A stretch of 64,000 nucleotides of DNA from Bacillus sp. A301a_S52. Its GTDB lineage: Bacteria; Bacillota; Bacilli; Bacillales; Salisediminibacteriaceae. How positions within the stretch are numbered: the first letter of the stretch is position 1; each line of letters begins with the position of its first letter. Location: NCBI GenBank assembly GCA_024701455.1, contig JABXYP010000001.1, positions 56,001 through 120,000 of the forward strand, given 5' to 3'. Positions 10,944-23,547 of the stretch are shown piece after piece. The notes beneath the pieces were generated by a model. The model saw nothing but the letters and a program-made list of their open reading frames with translations. It was not told the origin of the DNA and did not search any database. The translations under genes and the position numbers were made by a program.

Positions 10944-11936
10944 ATGAGAAATTGGAAGGAAATGGCCGAAACCCAACCGGCAATTGTAAAAATGTTAACA
11001 AATAGTGTCACGAAGGGGCGGCTTGCACACGCCTATCTCTTTTCAGGGGGGCGAGGGACAGGAAAAAAAGAGGTGGCCTCCCTGTTGGCAAAGTCTTATT
11101 TCTGCGAACAGAAAATAGGGCTAGAGCCTTGCCAATCTTGTAGAGAATGTCAGAGAATAGATTCCGGTAATCACCCGGATATTCATGACATTTCTGCTGA
11201 CGGCACGACCATTAAAGTGGATCAAATCCGACAGTTAAAAAAAGAGTTTAGTTTACGAGGTATGGAATCCCATAAAAAGTTTTATATTGTAAATGAAGCG
11301 GATAAAATGACAGATGCAGCAGCGAACAGCTTGTTAAAGGTACTTGAAGAGCCTGATGGTGAAGCGGTGGCTGTATTGATAACGAGCCATATTCAGAGAA
11401 TATTGAAAACCATTCTTTCCAGAGCTCAAATTCTTTCGTTCGCGCCTCTACCTGTTGATAAATTGGTTCACCAATTAGTAACGAGTCATACTATTAATGA
11501 AAAAGATGCACTTACAGCTTCGAGGCTGACTTCTGATATGGAAGAGGCCCTCCAACTATGCCAGAATGATTGGATTGCACAGGCAAGAAATAAAGTGATA
11601 CAATTAATTGATGATCTTACTTTGCGTCCAAGGTATGTATTCATTACGCTGCAGGAAGAATGGATTCCTTTTTTTAAGGAAAAAACAGATGTGCAGATTG
11701 GCATTGATTTACTGATGCTTTGGTATAGAGATGTGATTCGGATACAAGTAGAGCAGACGGATCAAATCGTTTATATAGATCAAGAGGACAAGCTTCAGGA
11801 TCAAGCGCTAAAGCTGTCACAAATGAAGCTGGGACATAACCTCCAGGCAGTCATGGATGCGAAGCGTCGATTGGATGCAAATACTGCTCCCCAGCTATTA
11901 ATGGAGCAATTGCTTCTTCGGTTACAGGAGGGATAA
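10944..11936 (+). CDS. holB: DNA polymerase III delta' subunit
   Basis: Delta' is part of the clamp loader that places the beta clamp on DNA. The 330-residue protein has the P-loop-like GGRGTGKK at residues 35-42 and a zinc module with Cys54, Cys63, Cys66 and Cys69. The sensor region is visible (SLLKVLEEPDGEA about 130-142). Start ATG 10944 has a GAGGAG site. It is followed within two bases by ricT, so the two are surely cotranscribed. Confidence 0.95.
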   Translation: MRNWKEMAETQPAIVKMLTNSVTKGRLAHAYLFSGGRGTGKKEVASLLAKSYFCEQKIGLEPCQSCRECQRIDSGNHPDIHDISADGTTIKVDQIRQLKKEFSLRGMESHKKFYIVNEADKMTDAAANSLLKVLEEPDGEAVAVLITSHIQRILKTILSRAQILSFAPLPVDKLVHQLVTSHTINEKDALTASRLTSDMEEALQLCQNDWIAQARNKVIQLIDDLTLRPRYVFITLQEEWIPFFKEKTDVQIGIDLLMLWYRDVIRIQVEQTDQIVYIDQEDKLQDQALKLSQMKLGHNLQAVMDAKRRLDANTAPQLLMEQLLLRLQEG

Positions 11937-11937
11937 C

Positions 11938-12765
11938 GTGCATCAAGTTGTAGGTGTCCGATTTAAGAAAGCCGGGAAAATATACTACTTTTCCCCTGGC
12001 GAATTTAATATAAAGCTCGATGATTATGTGATTGTAGAAACTGCCCGAGGGGTAGAATTTGGTAAGGTAGTCATCGGGGTGAAGGAAGTGGATGAAAAGG
12101 ATGTCGTCCTGCCTTTGAAAAATGTCCTTCGTTTAGCGACGGAAAAGGACAAGCTTACCGTTACTGAGAACAAACAAGAATCTCAGAAGGCTTTTAACGT
12201 GTGTCTGGAAAAAATTGCGGAGCATGAACTAGAAATGAAGCTCGTTGATGTAGAATACACGTTTGATCGTAATAAGGTGTTGTTTTACTTTACAGCAGAT
12301 GGCCGCATCGATTTTCGCGAACTCGTTAAAGATCTTGCATCTGTTTTCAGAACGCGAATTGAGTTAAGACAAATTGGGGTTCGTGATGAAGCAAAAATGT
12401 TAGGTGGTATAGGTCCATGTGGACGGATGCTATGTTGCTCAACATTTTTAGGGGATTTTGAGCCGGTCTCAATAAAAATGGCGAAAGATCAAAGCCTGTC
12501 TTTAAATCCAACAAAAATTTCAGGGTTATGTGGTCGGCTTATGTGCTGTCTCAAGTATGAGAATGACATGTATGAATCCGCAAAAAAAGAATTGCCTGAC
12601 TTGAATGAGAAAATTGAAACGAGTATGGGTAGAGGAAAAGTTGCTGGACTAAATATGTTAGAGAGACTTGTGCAAGTTGAGTTGTTTGAATCAGGACAAG
12701 TCGTTGAATATACTTTGGATGAGCTTCTGCAAGAAGGAGCGATCGCCACGGAAACCACGAAATAA
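11938..12765 (+). CDS. ricT: RicT (YaaT), PSP1-domain iron-sulfur regulatory protein
   Basis: The 275-residue protein has the PSP1 domain and two cysteine-rich motifs, GPCGRMLCC and GLCGRLMCC (about residues 160-205). In B. subtilis these bind Fe-S clusters in the RicA-RicF-RicT complex, which assists RNase Y in mRNA maturation and affects sporulation, competence and biofilm. Start is GTG at 11938, two bases after the holB stop. Confidence 0.95.
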   Translation: MHQVVGVRFKKAGKIYYFSPGEFNIKLDDYVIVETARGVEFGKVVIGVKEVDEKDVVLPLKNVLRLATEKDKLTVTENKQESQKAFNVCLEKIAEHELEMKLVDVEYTFDRNKVLFYFTADGRIDFRELVKDLASVFRTRIELRQIGVRDEAKMLGGIGPCGRMLCCSTFLGDFEPVSIKMAKDQSLSLNPTKISGLCGRLMCCLKYENDMYESAKKELPDLNEKIETSMGRGKVAGLNMLERLVQVELFESGQVVEYTLDELLQEGAIATETTK

Positions 12766-12780
12766 CGAGGTGTGGGACAC

Positions 12781-13143
12781 GTGAATAAAAATGAGATATT
12801 TGCCCGCGTCAGTCAAATGGAGGAGCGAATCGGTGGCCTTCACCATGAACTAGGGGAACTGAAGGATCAGTTAGCATTACTCCTTGAAGAAAATACTCAT
12901 CTTCAGATGGAGAACGATCATTTACGAGAGCGAATGATGAGAGAAACAGCTAAAGAGCACCAGAGCAATCATACGGATGAAAATGGCAGTGCGGACGATA
13001 GAATTCAAGCGGGATTTGGAGAAGGCTACGACAATCTCGCCCGCCTTTATGAAGAAGGCTTCCATATCTGTAATTTACATTATGGTAGCATCCGAAAAGA
13101 AGGAGATTGTCTCTTCTGCCTGTCATTTCTAAACAAAAAATGA
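12781..13143 (+). CDS. yabA: Initiation control protein YabA
   Basis: YabA binds DnaA and DnaN and limits replication initiation. The 120-residue protein has an N-terminal leucine-zipper-like coiled coil (about 5-55), a charged linker, and a C-terminal zinc motif with C-x-H (ICNLHYG) and CLFC before the conserved ending FLNKK. Start is GTG at 12781: a GAGGTG site lies at 12767-12772 and the encoded start (MNKNEIF) aligns with known YabA. An upstream GTG at 12772 is part of that site. It closes the holB-ricT-yabA set and is followed by a terminator. Confidence 0.93.
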   Translation: MNKNEIFARVSQMEERIGGLHHELGELKDQLALLLEENTHLQMENDHLRERMMRETAKEHQSNHTDENGSADDRIQAGFGEGYDNLARLYEEGFHICNLHYGSIRKEGDCLFCLSFLNKK

Positions 13144-13157
13144 AGAGTGGTAAACTT

Positions 13158-13190
13158 AAAAAGTCTTTCCATAATCAGGAGAGGCTTTTT
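13158..13190 (+). terminator. Terminator after yabA
   Basis: An inverted repeat ('aaaaagtctt' with 'gaggcttttt') ends in a run of T residues in the 127-base gap before yabB. Confidence 0.7.
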
Positions 13191-13270
13191 AACTGCATCA
13201 ATCTTTTAGGAGTCCTATCATCTTTATTTAAAGAGGCGTTAACAGTCATTTATTGAAGGAGTAATAAATA

Positions 13271-14008
13271 ATGAAACAGGATATGCCGATTGAGAGGCTT
13301 GATTATCTTCCAGGATTTAAACGTCAAATTTATCAACGTTCAGATATTTTTTCATATTCTATGGATGCTGTCTTATTAGCTAAATTCGTGACACTTTCTA
13401 AACGTAAGGATCAGCGCATTATTGATCTTTGTACCGGAACAGGGGCTGTGCCTCTTGTAATGAGCCTTAGAACGCAATCATCTATTGATGCAGTAGAAGT
13501 TCAGCCGTTACTTACAAAACTTTCAATAAAATCAATGAGACATAATGACATACATAACCAAGTTAATGTGATAGAAGCTGATATTCGGCAACTTCAGGAA
13601 ACCGTAACATATGGAAGCTATCATATAGTAACATGTAATCCTCCCTATTTTCCTGTTACAGCGGAAAAGGGGAAAAATATGAATGAGCACCTGTCAATTG
13701 CCAGACATGAAGTCTTGTGTACACTGGAAGATGTTATAAAAGCTGCATCAAAATTATTGATGGCGAAAGGAATAATGGCTCTCGTTCATCGGCCTGAGCG
13801 TCTTGTTGAAATCGTGACAATAATGAAACAGTATCAATTGGAGCCTAAGCGACTACAATATGTGCACCCGAACAAAAATAAGGAAGCCAATATGGTATTA
13901 ATCGAAGCCGTTAAAGAGGGACGCCCTAGTATTAAAGTACTTCCCCCCTGGATTGTTTATGGGGAAGATCATACTTATACAAAGGAGTTTAAGAAACATT
14001 ATGAGTGA
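13271..14008 (+). CDS. yabB: tRNA1(Val) (adenine37-N6)-methyltransferase-like YabB
   Basis: This SAM-dependent methyltransferase of 245 residues has the nucleotide-binding motif DLCTGTGAVPL (about 54-64) and the N6-adenine motif NPPYF (about 122-126). The family methylates A37 of a tRNA. The stop overlaps yazA by eight bases, so the pair, and rsmI behind it, form one transcription unit of RNA-related genes. Confidence 0.9.
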   Translation: MKQDMPIERLDYLPGFKRQIYQRSDIFSYSMDAVLLAKFVTLSKRKDQRIIDLCTGTGAVPLVMSLRTQSSIDAVEVQPLLTKLSIKSMRHNDIHNQVNVIEADIRQLQETVTYGSYHIVTCNPPYFPVTAEKGKNMNEHLSIARHEVLCTLEDVIKAASKLLMAKGIMALVHRPERLVEIVTIMKQYQLEPKRLQYVHPNKNKEANMVLIEAVKEGRPSIKVLPPWIVYGEDHTYTKEFKKHYE

Positions 14009-14273
14009 TCAGCATTATGTTTATGTTTTAAAATGTAAGGATGATACTTATTACACAGGATACACAACAGATATTTGTAAGAGAATAAAAGTACATGAGA
14101 ATGGAAAAGGAGCCAAGTATACACGTGGCCGAGGCCCGCTTTCTCTCGTATATGAGCAATGTCTCACTACTAAATCAGATGCACTGAAGCGAGAACGACA
14201 AATAAAGGCGTTGACCCGAAAAGAAAAAGAACAACTTATACAAAGTTGGCAGGAGGCTAATCCGGATGAATGA
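14001..14273 (+). CDS. yazA: GIY-YIG nuclease-fold protein YazA
   Basis: A 90-residue single-domain protein of the UPF0213 group. The motif pair is visible as YVYVLKC...YYTGYT near the N-terminus, with the conserved arginine in the helix after it (CKRIKVHENG) and KGAKYTRGRGPL. The ATG at 14001 is chosen over an upstream start at 13953 because it gives the family's normal N-terminus and has AAGGAG at 13982-13987. A cellular role is not established. It overlaps both neighbours. Confidence 0.88.
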   Translation: MSDQHYVYVLKCKDDTYYTGYTTDICKRIKVHENGKGAKYTRGRGPLSLVYEQCLTTKSDALKRERQIKALTRKEKEQLIQSWQEANPDE

Positions 14274-15162
14274 GCAACGAAGTTTTATACTAGATAACGA
14301 CCAACATGAAGGGGCTCTTTACCTTGTACCAACACCCATTGGTAACTTGCAGGATATGACGTTTAGAGCAGTTGAGGTATTAAAACAAGCTCATATTATT
14401 GCGGCAGAAGATACGCGTCATTCAAAGAAATTATGTCATAAGTTTGAGATTGATACGCCGCTCCTTAGTTACCATGAACATAATAAGCGGGAAAGAGAAG
14501 ATGAACTTGTGAAGCGAGTTAAAAATGGTGAGATGGTGGCACTTGTTAGTGATGCTGGCATGCCAGCCATTTCCGACCCTGGGGCCGACCTCGTCCATCG
14601 CTTTAGGCAGGAACAACTGCGGGTTATCGCTCTTCCTGGAGCAAACGCAGCTGTTACGGCCCTTGTGACGTCAGGACTTCCTACTGATAATTTTACATTC
14701 ATTGGCTTTGTGGATCGCCATAAAAAACAGCGGAAAGTCCAATTGGAAAAGTGGGTCACAACACCTTCTACATTAATTTTTTACGAAGCACCTCACCGTT
14801 TAAAAGAGATGCTATCAGCAGTATCTGAAGTGATGGGAAACCGCCGAGTGGTCGTATGCCGAGAATTAACGAAGCACTATGAAACGATCATAAGCGGTAC
14901 CATGGATCAAGTAACAGACTACCTTAATAAAACGGAAATCAAAGGAGAATGCGTCGTCGTTATCGAAGGGGCATCTGAAGAAGAGCGTGCGATGGCAGAA
15001 GAAGCACCATGGTGGGAAAATATGACGCTTATGAGTCACATTGAAACATATATTGAAAAAGATGGAGACACCTCTAAGGACGCAATTAAAAAAGTAGCCA
15101 AAGACCGACAAATGCCCAAGCGGGAAGTCTATCAAGCTTATCATGTAGAAGAAAAGGATTGA
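14266..15162 (+). CDS. rsmI: 16S rRNA (cytidine1402-2'-O)-methyltransferase
   Basis: The 298-residue protein has the tetrapyrrole-methylase fold: LYLVPTPIGNLQDMTFRA at the N-terminus, the AAEDTRHS segment (about 45), and the SDAGMPAISDPG loop (about 92-103). The family 2'-O-methylates C1402 in the 16S decoding centre. The start overlaps the end of yazA by eight bases. Confidence 0.96.
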   Translation: MNEQRSFILDNDQHEGALYLVPTPIGNLQDMTFRAVEVLKQAHIIAAEDTRHSKKLCHKFEIDTPLLSYHEHNKREREDELVKRVKNGEMVALVSDAGMPAISDPGADLVHRFRQEQLRVIALPGANAAVTALVTSGLPTDNFTFIGFVDRHKKQRKVQLEKWVTTPSTLIFYEAPHRLKEMLSAVSEVMGNRRVVVCRELTKHYETIISGTMDQVTDYLNKTEIKGECVVVIEGASEEERAMAEEAPWWENMTLMSHIETYIEKDGDTSKDAIKKVAKDRQMPKREVYQAYHVEEKD

Positions 15163-15530
15163 GAATGTTGTCCGCTATATTATAAATGTCGAGGTTAGGG
15201 TAGTACGAGGAAAAACAGAAACTCGTTTGTTAATACTTGAGATGAGTTTGTAAATATGAAAGTGCCTTAAAAGTTAATTTAGAATAATATTTTTTTATTT
15301 CTTGTTCTTTGCGTTACAACTTTCGTGATATTTAAAATATTTAGAGCGTATAATTGCAACCCCATTTTAAAGGATGATAAACGTTTTTCTTTGAGGCTAC
15401 TGCCGTCACTATGTTTTTTCTAAAAGAGTATTATTATTCATTGTTAATCAATTATAATCAGTACTGTTTTTTAAGTTATTTTTAACTAAAATGTGTTCTA
15501 TTTCTTTTTTTGAAAAGGAAGTTATTACTT
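15163..15530. other. AT-rich spacer without a recognised gene
   Basis: No plausible reading frame, hairpin terminator with a T run, or strong promoter is seen. The base composition is markedly AT-rich, like the lipoprotein gene that follows, which suggests both were gained together in the otherwise conserved rsmI-abrB interval. Confidence 0.4.
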
Positions 15531-15937
15531 ATGAAAAGAATCATGTATGTTTACCTTTTAATGATGGTTGTTTTAAGTGCATGTCAGTTAAACGGTGAAG
15601 TGATGTATGATGCAGGGCAAGTGGATGATTTAAAAGAAGTACGATTATCTGAGTTTAAATCCTTGGATTCCTTAAATGAAGAGTTTGAACATCTATTTTC
15701 GGAAGAGAAAGAGCTTGATATATTCAGAGAACTAATCAAAAGTATTCAAAAAGTACACAACGTGATGAAGAATTAATCTATGATTATGATGTGTGGTTAG
15801 TATATGATGATAATGCCGAAAAAGGGGTTCATCTAGGGAAGAATGATAACGATGAAATAATCTTAAAATATATAGCTGAAAGTACAGATGAATATATTGC
15901 TAGCGAGAAGGCGAAACTTATTGATCTCCTCTACTAA
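15531..15937 (+). pseudogene. Putative lipoprotein gene with an internal frameshift
   Basis: The first part (15531-15776) encodes a short lipoprotein-type signal ending in the lipobox LSAC, then an acidic helical domain. Its frame stops soon after a run of five A residues at 15748-15752. Reading on in the frame one base back gives a second coding-like stretch, STQRDEELIYDYDVWLVYDD onward, that stays open to a stop at 15935-15937. Joined, the two halves give about 135 residues with an architecture like small Bacillus lipoproteins that have a C-terminal beta domain. One lost A in the run, or a sequencing error, explains it. Start ATG 15531 is preferred to TTG 15510. The family is not recognised. 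Confidence 0.7.
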
Positions 15938-16073
15938 ACGATTTGGCATACTGACTATTAATTAGCTCAGGATAAAGAGCAACATATTATTCGAGTGGCG
16001 TAATTTATAGGAGAGGCTTGGTTAATGCATAAACTTAAAAATCAGATACATTTGAGTGTATGGGAAAACAAAT

Positions 16074-16108
16074 AAAGAGACCTCCTTTTAAAGGGATGGT
16101 CTCTTTTA
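16074..16108 (-). terminator. Terminator of abrB, possibly bidirectional
   Basis: A 9-bp inverted repeat (16074-16082 with 16098-16106) lies between the convergent lipoprotein gene and abrB. It has A residues on one side and T residues on the other, so it may serve both directions. Confidence 0.75.
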
Positions 16109-16118
16109 TAAACTCTAC

Positions 16119-16406
16119 TTATTTTTCTTGCTTTTCAATGTAGCTTTCAAGCTCTCTTACAATTTCTTTAGCGCCGATTGGGCTTAGAATGATTTTTCCA
16201 TTTGCTAAAGAAAGGTTGTCATCAGAAACTTCCCCAGTAATCTGACAGGTCATGTTTGGCTTATACTTTTTAAGAACGATACGCTCGTCATCAACGTAGA
16301 TTTCTAAAGCGTCTTTCTCAGCAATATCCAAAGTACGGCGTAATTCGATTGGAATAACCACGCGTCCTAGTTCGTCAACTTTACGTACAATACCGGTAGA
16401 TTTCAT
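16119..16406 (-). CDS. abrB: Transition state regulator AbrB
   Basis: The 95-residue DNA-binding protein has the swapped-hairpin AbrB domain at residues 1-50 (KSTGIVRKVDELGRVVIP) and a C-terminal multimerisation part. In B. subtilis AbrB represses many post-exponential genes until Spo0A-P shuts off abrB. A GAGAGGAG site precedes the ATG. A candidate promoter (TTGACT-17-TATTCT) with a perfect Spo0A box just downstream is present. It is divergent from metS, as in B. subtilis. Confidence 0.96.
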   Translation of the reverse strand: MKSTGIVRKVDELGRVVIPIELRRTLDIAEKDALEIYVDDERIVLKKYKPNMTCQITGEVSDDNLSLANGKIILSPIGAKEIVRELESYIEKQEK

Positions 16407-16470
16407 AATATAAATCTCCTCTCAATTTTTATTTTTGTCTATTTCACTGGAGGTAAAACCAGCGTCATTA

Positions 16471-16479
16471 TTCGACAAA
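16471..16479 (-). promoter_or_regulatory. Spo0A box in the abrB leader
   Basis: The minus strand reads TTTGTCGAA, a perfect 0A box. It lies about 8-16 bases downstream of the predicted abrB start site, the position from which Spo0A-P represses abrB in B. subtilis. A second identical box lies at 16665-16673. Confidence 0.7.
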
Positions 16480-16493
16480 ATTCTTGTAAACTC

Positions 16494-16522
16494 AGAATAC
16501 CAACTCTTCCAGAAGAAGTCAA
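16494..16522 (-). promoter_or_regulatory. Candidate SigA promoter of abrB
   Basis: On the minus strand TTGACT (16522-16517) and TATTCT (16499-16494) are separated by 17 bases. This places the transcription start near 16487, about 80 bases before the abrB ATG. Confidence 0.6.
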
Positions 16523-16882
16523 TTAAAAAATGATAAAAATTTTATATTTTTTAGTAATTAGTACAAAAGACCGATTTAGGCACCTTTATTTTTTATTGGC
16601 ATACAAATTCATACAACAACGTCATTATATCACTTTTAAGTATATCTGTCATTATACTTGTTATTTCGACAAAAATCGAGTGAGTTTTAGCGATAATGTA
16701 TCTGACTTGTCACATTTTAATAACTGACAACATCCATTATAAAGAAAACGAACTATTTGGTGAGCAGCAAATGCCGTGATTAAGAATGTCTATTTGGGTA
16801 TACCCACTTTATAGAACAATTTAACAGAATAAGAGTTATTTTTTAGCAAAGTAGGTTAAAATAAAGGAGAGTTACGGAAATC

Positions 16883-16911
16883 TTGACAGTTGATTCTCCC
16901 TTAGGTATATT
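16883..16911 (+). promoter_or_regulatory. SigA promoter of metS
   Basis: TTGACA (16883-16888), a 17-base spacer and TATATT (16906-16911) lie directly before the T-box leader, giving a start near 16918. Confidence 0.8.
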
Positions 16912-16917
16912 CTGAGT

Positions 16918-19328
<2,411 letters not shown>

Positions 19329-19379
19329 AGGAGACGGATCTTCTGACACACTTACTAGCACAGTAAATAATCACTCAAT

Positions 19380-19417
19380 TAACGCCTTCCGTCACTATTG
19401 ATCTGGAGGGCGTTTGT
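19380..19417 (+). terminator. Terminator after metS
   Basis: A 9-bp inverted repeat ('acgccttcc' with 'ggagggcgt', one G-T pair) is followed by a short interrupted T run, just before the yabD ribosome binding site. Confidence 0.65.
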
Positions 19418-19437
19418 TACCTAAAAAGGAGGAAAAT

Positions 19438-20205
19438 ATGCTTTTTGATACACATGTTCATTTAAATGCTGATCAATTTTCAGATGATGTGGATCACGTC
19501 ATCGAAAATGCGAAACAGGCAGGTGTCGAAATGATGCTTGTAGTAGGGTTTGACGAAAAAACAATCAAGAAAGCCATGAACTTAATTGATCACTATGATT
19601 TTTTGTATGCAGCGATCGGTTGGCATCCAGTAGACGCCATCGATCTCACTGATGAGTATTTAACGTGGATAGAGGAGCTGGCTGGGCATTCGAAAGTAGT
19701 GGCTATTGGCGAAACGGGCTTAGATTATCATTGGGATAAATCACCTGTTGACATCCAAAAAGAGGCGTTTAGAAAACAGATTCAATTAGCAAAGAAATTA
19801 AAACTTCCGCTCATCATTCATGATAGGGAGGCACACGAAGATATTGTGCAAGTGTTAAAAGAAGAGAAGGCGGAAGAGATAGGTGGTATTATGCATTGTT
19901 TTGCAGGGAACAGCGAGATTGCACAACAATGTCTAGCGATGAATTTCTACATTTCTTTTGGAGGACCAGTGACATTTAAGAATGCCAAACTACCCAAAGA
20001 AGTGTCTAAGGAAATCCCGTTAGAACGCTTACTTATTGAAACCGATGCCCCTTACCTTGCACCACATCCTTATAGGGGAAAACGAAATGAACCAGCCTAT
20101 GTGACGTTAGTGGCCGAAAAAATAGCTGAGATAAAAGGGCTTTCCTATGAGGAAGTGGCACAAATCACTACCGAAAATGCTAAAAGACTTTTCGGGATAT
20201 CTTGA
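19438..20205 (+). CDS. yabD: TatD-family metal-dependent hydrolase YabD
   Basis: This 255-residue TIM-barrel hydrolase has the metal ligands of the TatD family: DTHVHL at the N-terminus (residues 4-9), GETGLDYHW (about 93-101), a mid-chain HDREAHED, MHCFAG (about 153-158) and the late ETDAPYLAPHPYRGKRNEP (about 200-218). Members act as deoxyribonucleases or quality-control hydrolases; the substrate here is unknown. The ATG at 19438 follows AAAGGAGG by six bases. Confidence 0.93.
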   Translation: MLFDTHVHLNADQFSDDVDHVIENAKQAGVEMMLVVGFDEKTIKKAMNLIDHYDFLYAAIGWHPVDAIDLTDEYLTWIEELAGHSKVVAIGETGLDYHWDKSPVDIQKEAFRKQIQLAKKLKLPLIIHDREAHEDIVQVLKEEKAEEIGGIMHCFAGNSEIAQQCLAMNFYISFGGPVTFKNAKLPKEVSKEIPLERLLIETDAPYLAPHPYRGKRNEPAYVTLVAEKIAEIKGLSYEEVAQITTENAKRLFGIS

Positions 20206-20216
20206 CATGAATTTAT

Positions 20217-20254
20217 GACGAATGGTGACAGACTTGTCCCTATTCGTTTTTTTT
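20217..20254 (+). terminator. Terminator after yabD
   Basis: 'acgaat' (20218-20223) pairs with 'attcgt' (20242-20247), followed by a run of T residues through 20254. Confidence 0.65.
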
Positions 20255-20489
20255 ATTCGGGGTTCTACAATGTCCATTGCTGACATACTCTTGGAGTGTC
20301 GATAAGAACCTCTTGTTGAACGACTAAAAATTCAATATAGTGGGTGATAATATGTGATGACATATGAATTTAATAAAACAGACAAAAATTAGGAAATGGA
20401 AGTGGAGTAGGTATTGATACGAGTGAATTTAGTTATTTTTACCTGTATATCTGTATAGTCTCTAATCAAAAGAATTACTAAAGAGAAAG

Positions 20490-20518
20490 TTGACAAGAAA
20501 AAGGGGGCCGCGTATAAT
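20490..20518 (+). promoter_or_regulatory. Consensus SigA promoter of yabE
   Basis: TTGACA (20490-20495) and TATAAT (20513-20518) are both perfect and spaced by 17 bases, 28 bases before the yabE ATG. Confidence 0.85.
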
Positions 20519-20545
20519 TCGTTTTCGTGAAGGAGGGGTTCAACT

Positions 20546-21775
20546 ATGATTCAATGGACAAAGCAGCTTCCTGTGCGTTTTGCATGGCGGAAGATTGCCG
20601 TATCCAGTGTTGGCGTCCTAACGTTGATGACTGTCCTTGTCTTAGCTATTTATGAATTTACGAAGACGGAAGTGACGGTTGAAGCAAATGGTGAATTACT
20701 ATCTGTCTATACGCATGCATCAACGGTAGAGGAAGTGCTGGATGAACAAAACATTGAAGTAGGCGAACATGATCTTATCAAACCAGCCATAGATACAGCC
20801 ATAGATGACGCAATGATAATCATATATAAAAATGCCCAAGAAGTTTATGTCCATCTTGACGAGGAAGAGGAGACCGTATTTACAACGAGTGAGACGGTTG
20901 GTGAATTGATGGATGAGCTGGACATTGAAGTAGAAGAATATGATGATGTTACACCATCATTGGAAGAGCCAATCGTTGAAGGATTAACTATCCATTATGA
21001 GTCGGCATTTCAAGTTACGCTATTTTCTGATGATGAAGAAGAAACACTTTGGACTACTTCGACAACGGTCGCTGACTTTTTAGAAAAAGAAAGCATCACC
21101 TTAGAAGAACTGGACCGCGTTGAACCGTCTGAAGACGAGAAAATCGTAGAAGAGACGGATATAAATGTTATCCGGGTAGAAAAGGTCACCGATGTTGTGG
21201 AAGAAGCTGTAGACTTTGCTACTGTCACAGAAAATGATTCCTCATTAGAAGAGGGATCAGAGAAAGTGAAGCAACAGGGACAGCGAGGGAAAGTAGAAAA
21301 GCATTATGAAGTAGTCTTTGAGAACGGCGAAGAAGTTTCCCGTGAACTGGTTAAGGAAGACGTCGTGGAAGAGAGTGAAGATCGAATAGTAGCTGTCGGT
21401 ACTCAGCAACCTGTTGAAACGGTCTCACGTGGGTCTAATTCCTCTTCAGGTTCTGGATCTACAAACGAATCAAGCTCTTCTAACAATGAATGGAGAACTT
21501 TCACTGCCACTGCGTATACGGCAAATTGCAATGGATGCTCAGGCGTGACGGCAACAGGGATAGATTTAAATGCTAATCCTAATGCTAATGTTATTGCTGT
21601 AGATCCAAATGTTATTCCACTTGGTTCCCGTGTAGAAGTAAAAGGACACGGAACGTATATTGCTGGAGATACGGGTGGTGCTATTCAAGGTAACAAAATT
21701 GATATCTTTATTCCTAATCGTGACCAAGTCAGGGCATTTGGAAGACGAACAGTTGAATTACGTGTATTGGACTAA
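20546..21775 (+). CDS. yabE: YabE: cell-wall protein with DUF348, G5 and 3D domains
   Basis: The 409-residue protein has an N-terminal membrane anchor (about 18-40), three DUF348 repeats (about 40-205, recurring pattern of a short extended strand then VxEVLDE-type helix), a G5 domain (about 205-285), a Ser-rich linker, and a C-terminal 3D domain with its three aspartates (AVDP, AGDTG, KIDIF). This is the Rpf/Sps-like architecture of enzymes or binders acting on peptidoglycan outside the membrane. Acidic residues are very frequent in the repeats. A GAAGGAGGGG site precedes the ATG. Confidence 0.92.
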   Translation: MIQWTKQLPVRFAWRKIAVSSVGVLTLMTVLVLAIYEFTKTEVTVEANGELLSVYTHASTVEEVLDEQNIEVGEHDLIKPAIDTAIDDAMIIIYKNAQEVYVHLDEEEETVFTTSETVGELMDELDIEVEEYDDVTPSLEEPIVEGLTIHYESAFQVTLFSDDEEETLWTTSTTVADFLEKESITLEELDRVEPSEDEKIVEETDINVIRVEKVTDVVEEAVDFATVTENDSSLEEGSEKVKQQGQRGKVEKHYEVVFENGEEVSRELVKEDVVEESEDRIVAVGTQQPVETVSRGSNSSSGSGSTNESSSSNNEWRTFTATAYTANCNGCSGVTATGIDLNANPNANVIAVDPNVIPLGSRVEVKGHGTYIAGDTGGAIQGNKIDIFIPNRDQVRAFGRRTVELRVLD

Positions 21776-21789
21776 TATGATATGATAAT

Positions 21790-21825
21790 GGCACAGAGGC
21801 TCGCCCTCTGTGTTTTTCTTTTTCT
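21790..21825 (+). terminator. Terminator after yabE
   Basis: An 8-bp stem 'cacagagg' / 'cctctgtg' with a five-base loop is followed by a T-rich run. Confidence 0.85.
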
Positions 21826-22020
21826 AAATAATAGTTCCCGTATATGGTACTGAGAACTGCTTTTATAATTAAAGACGAAAGAGGTTGTTATAAAGTTTCA
21901 TAAAAAAGAAAAAAACTTAAGTTTTTTATACAAAAATAACATAGGTGGCTACCAATCACCATGAGGTTGTACATAATAAATGAAAAATAAGATAGAGAGC
22001 AAGAAAAGAAGGGATATAGG

Positions 22021-23470
<1,450 letters not shown>

Positions 23471-23500
23471 AAACCACTGACAAGATAAGCACTTCGTGGC

Positions 23501-23526
23501 ACCTTAACGTCTCCTTGCATATATTA
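23501..23526 (+). promoter_or_regulatory. Candidate SigK promoter of yabG
   Basis: CATATATTA (23518-23526) fits the SigK -10 pattern CATANNNTA, with AC at 23501-23502 about 15 bases upstream. yabG is a SigK gene in B. subtilis. The resulting leader would be very short. Confidence 0.4.
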
Positions 23527-23547
23527 GCTTAGAAGGAGGCGTTTTTG

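Larger units (their letters stand above)
16407..16882. other. abrB-metS divergent spacer
   Basis: Besides the abrB promoter and its 0A box, this AT-rich region holds a second TTCGACAAA (0A box on the minus strand) at 16665-16673, about 180 bases upstream of the abrB start site. No gene is seen. Confidence 0.5.
20206..20545. other. Spacer between yabD and yabE
   Basis: It contains the yabD terminator and, at its end, the strong yabE promoter. The middle 230 bases hold no convincing gene or motif. Confidence 0.5.
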
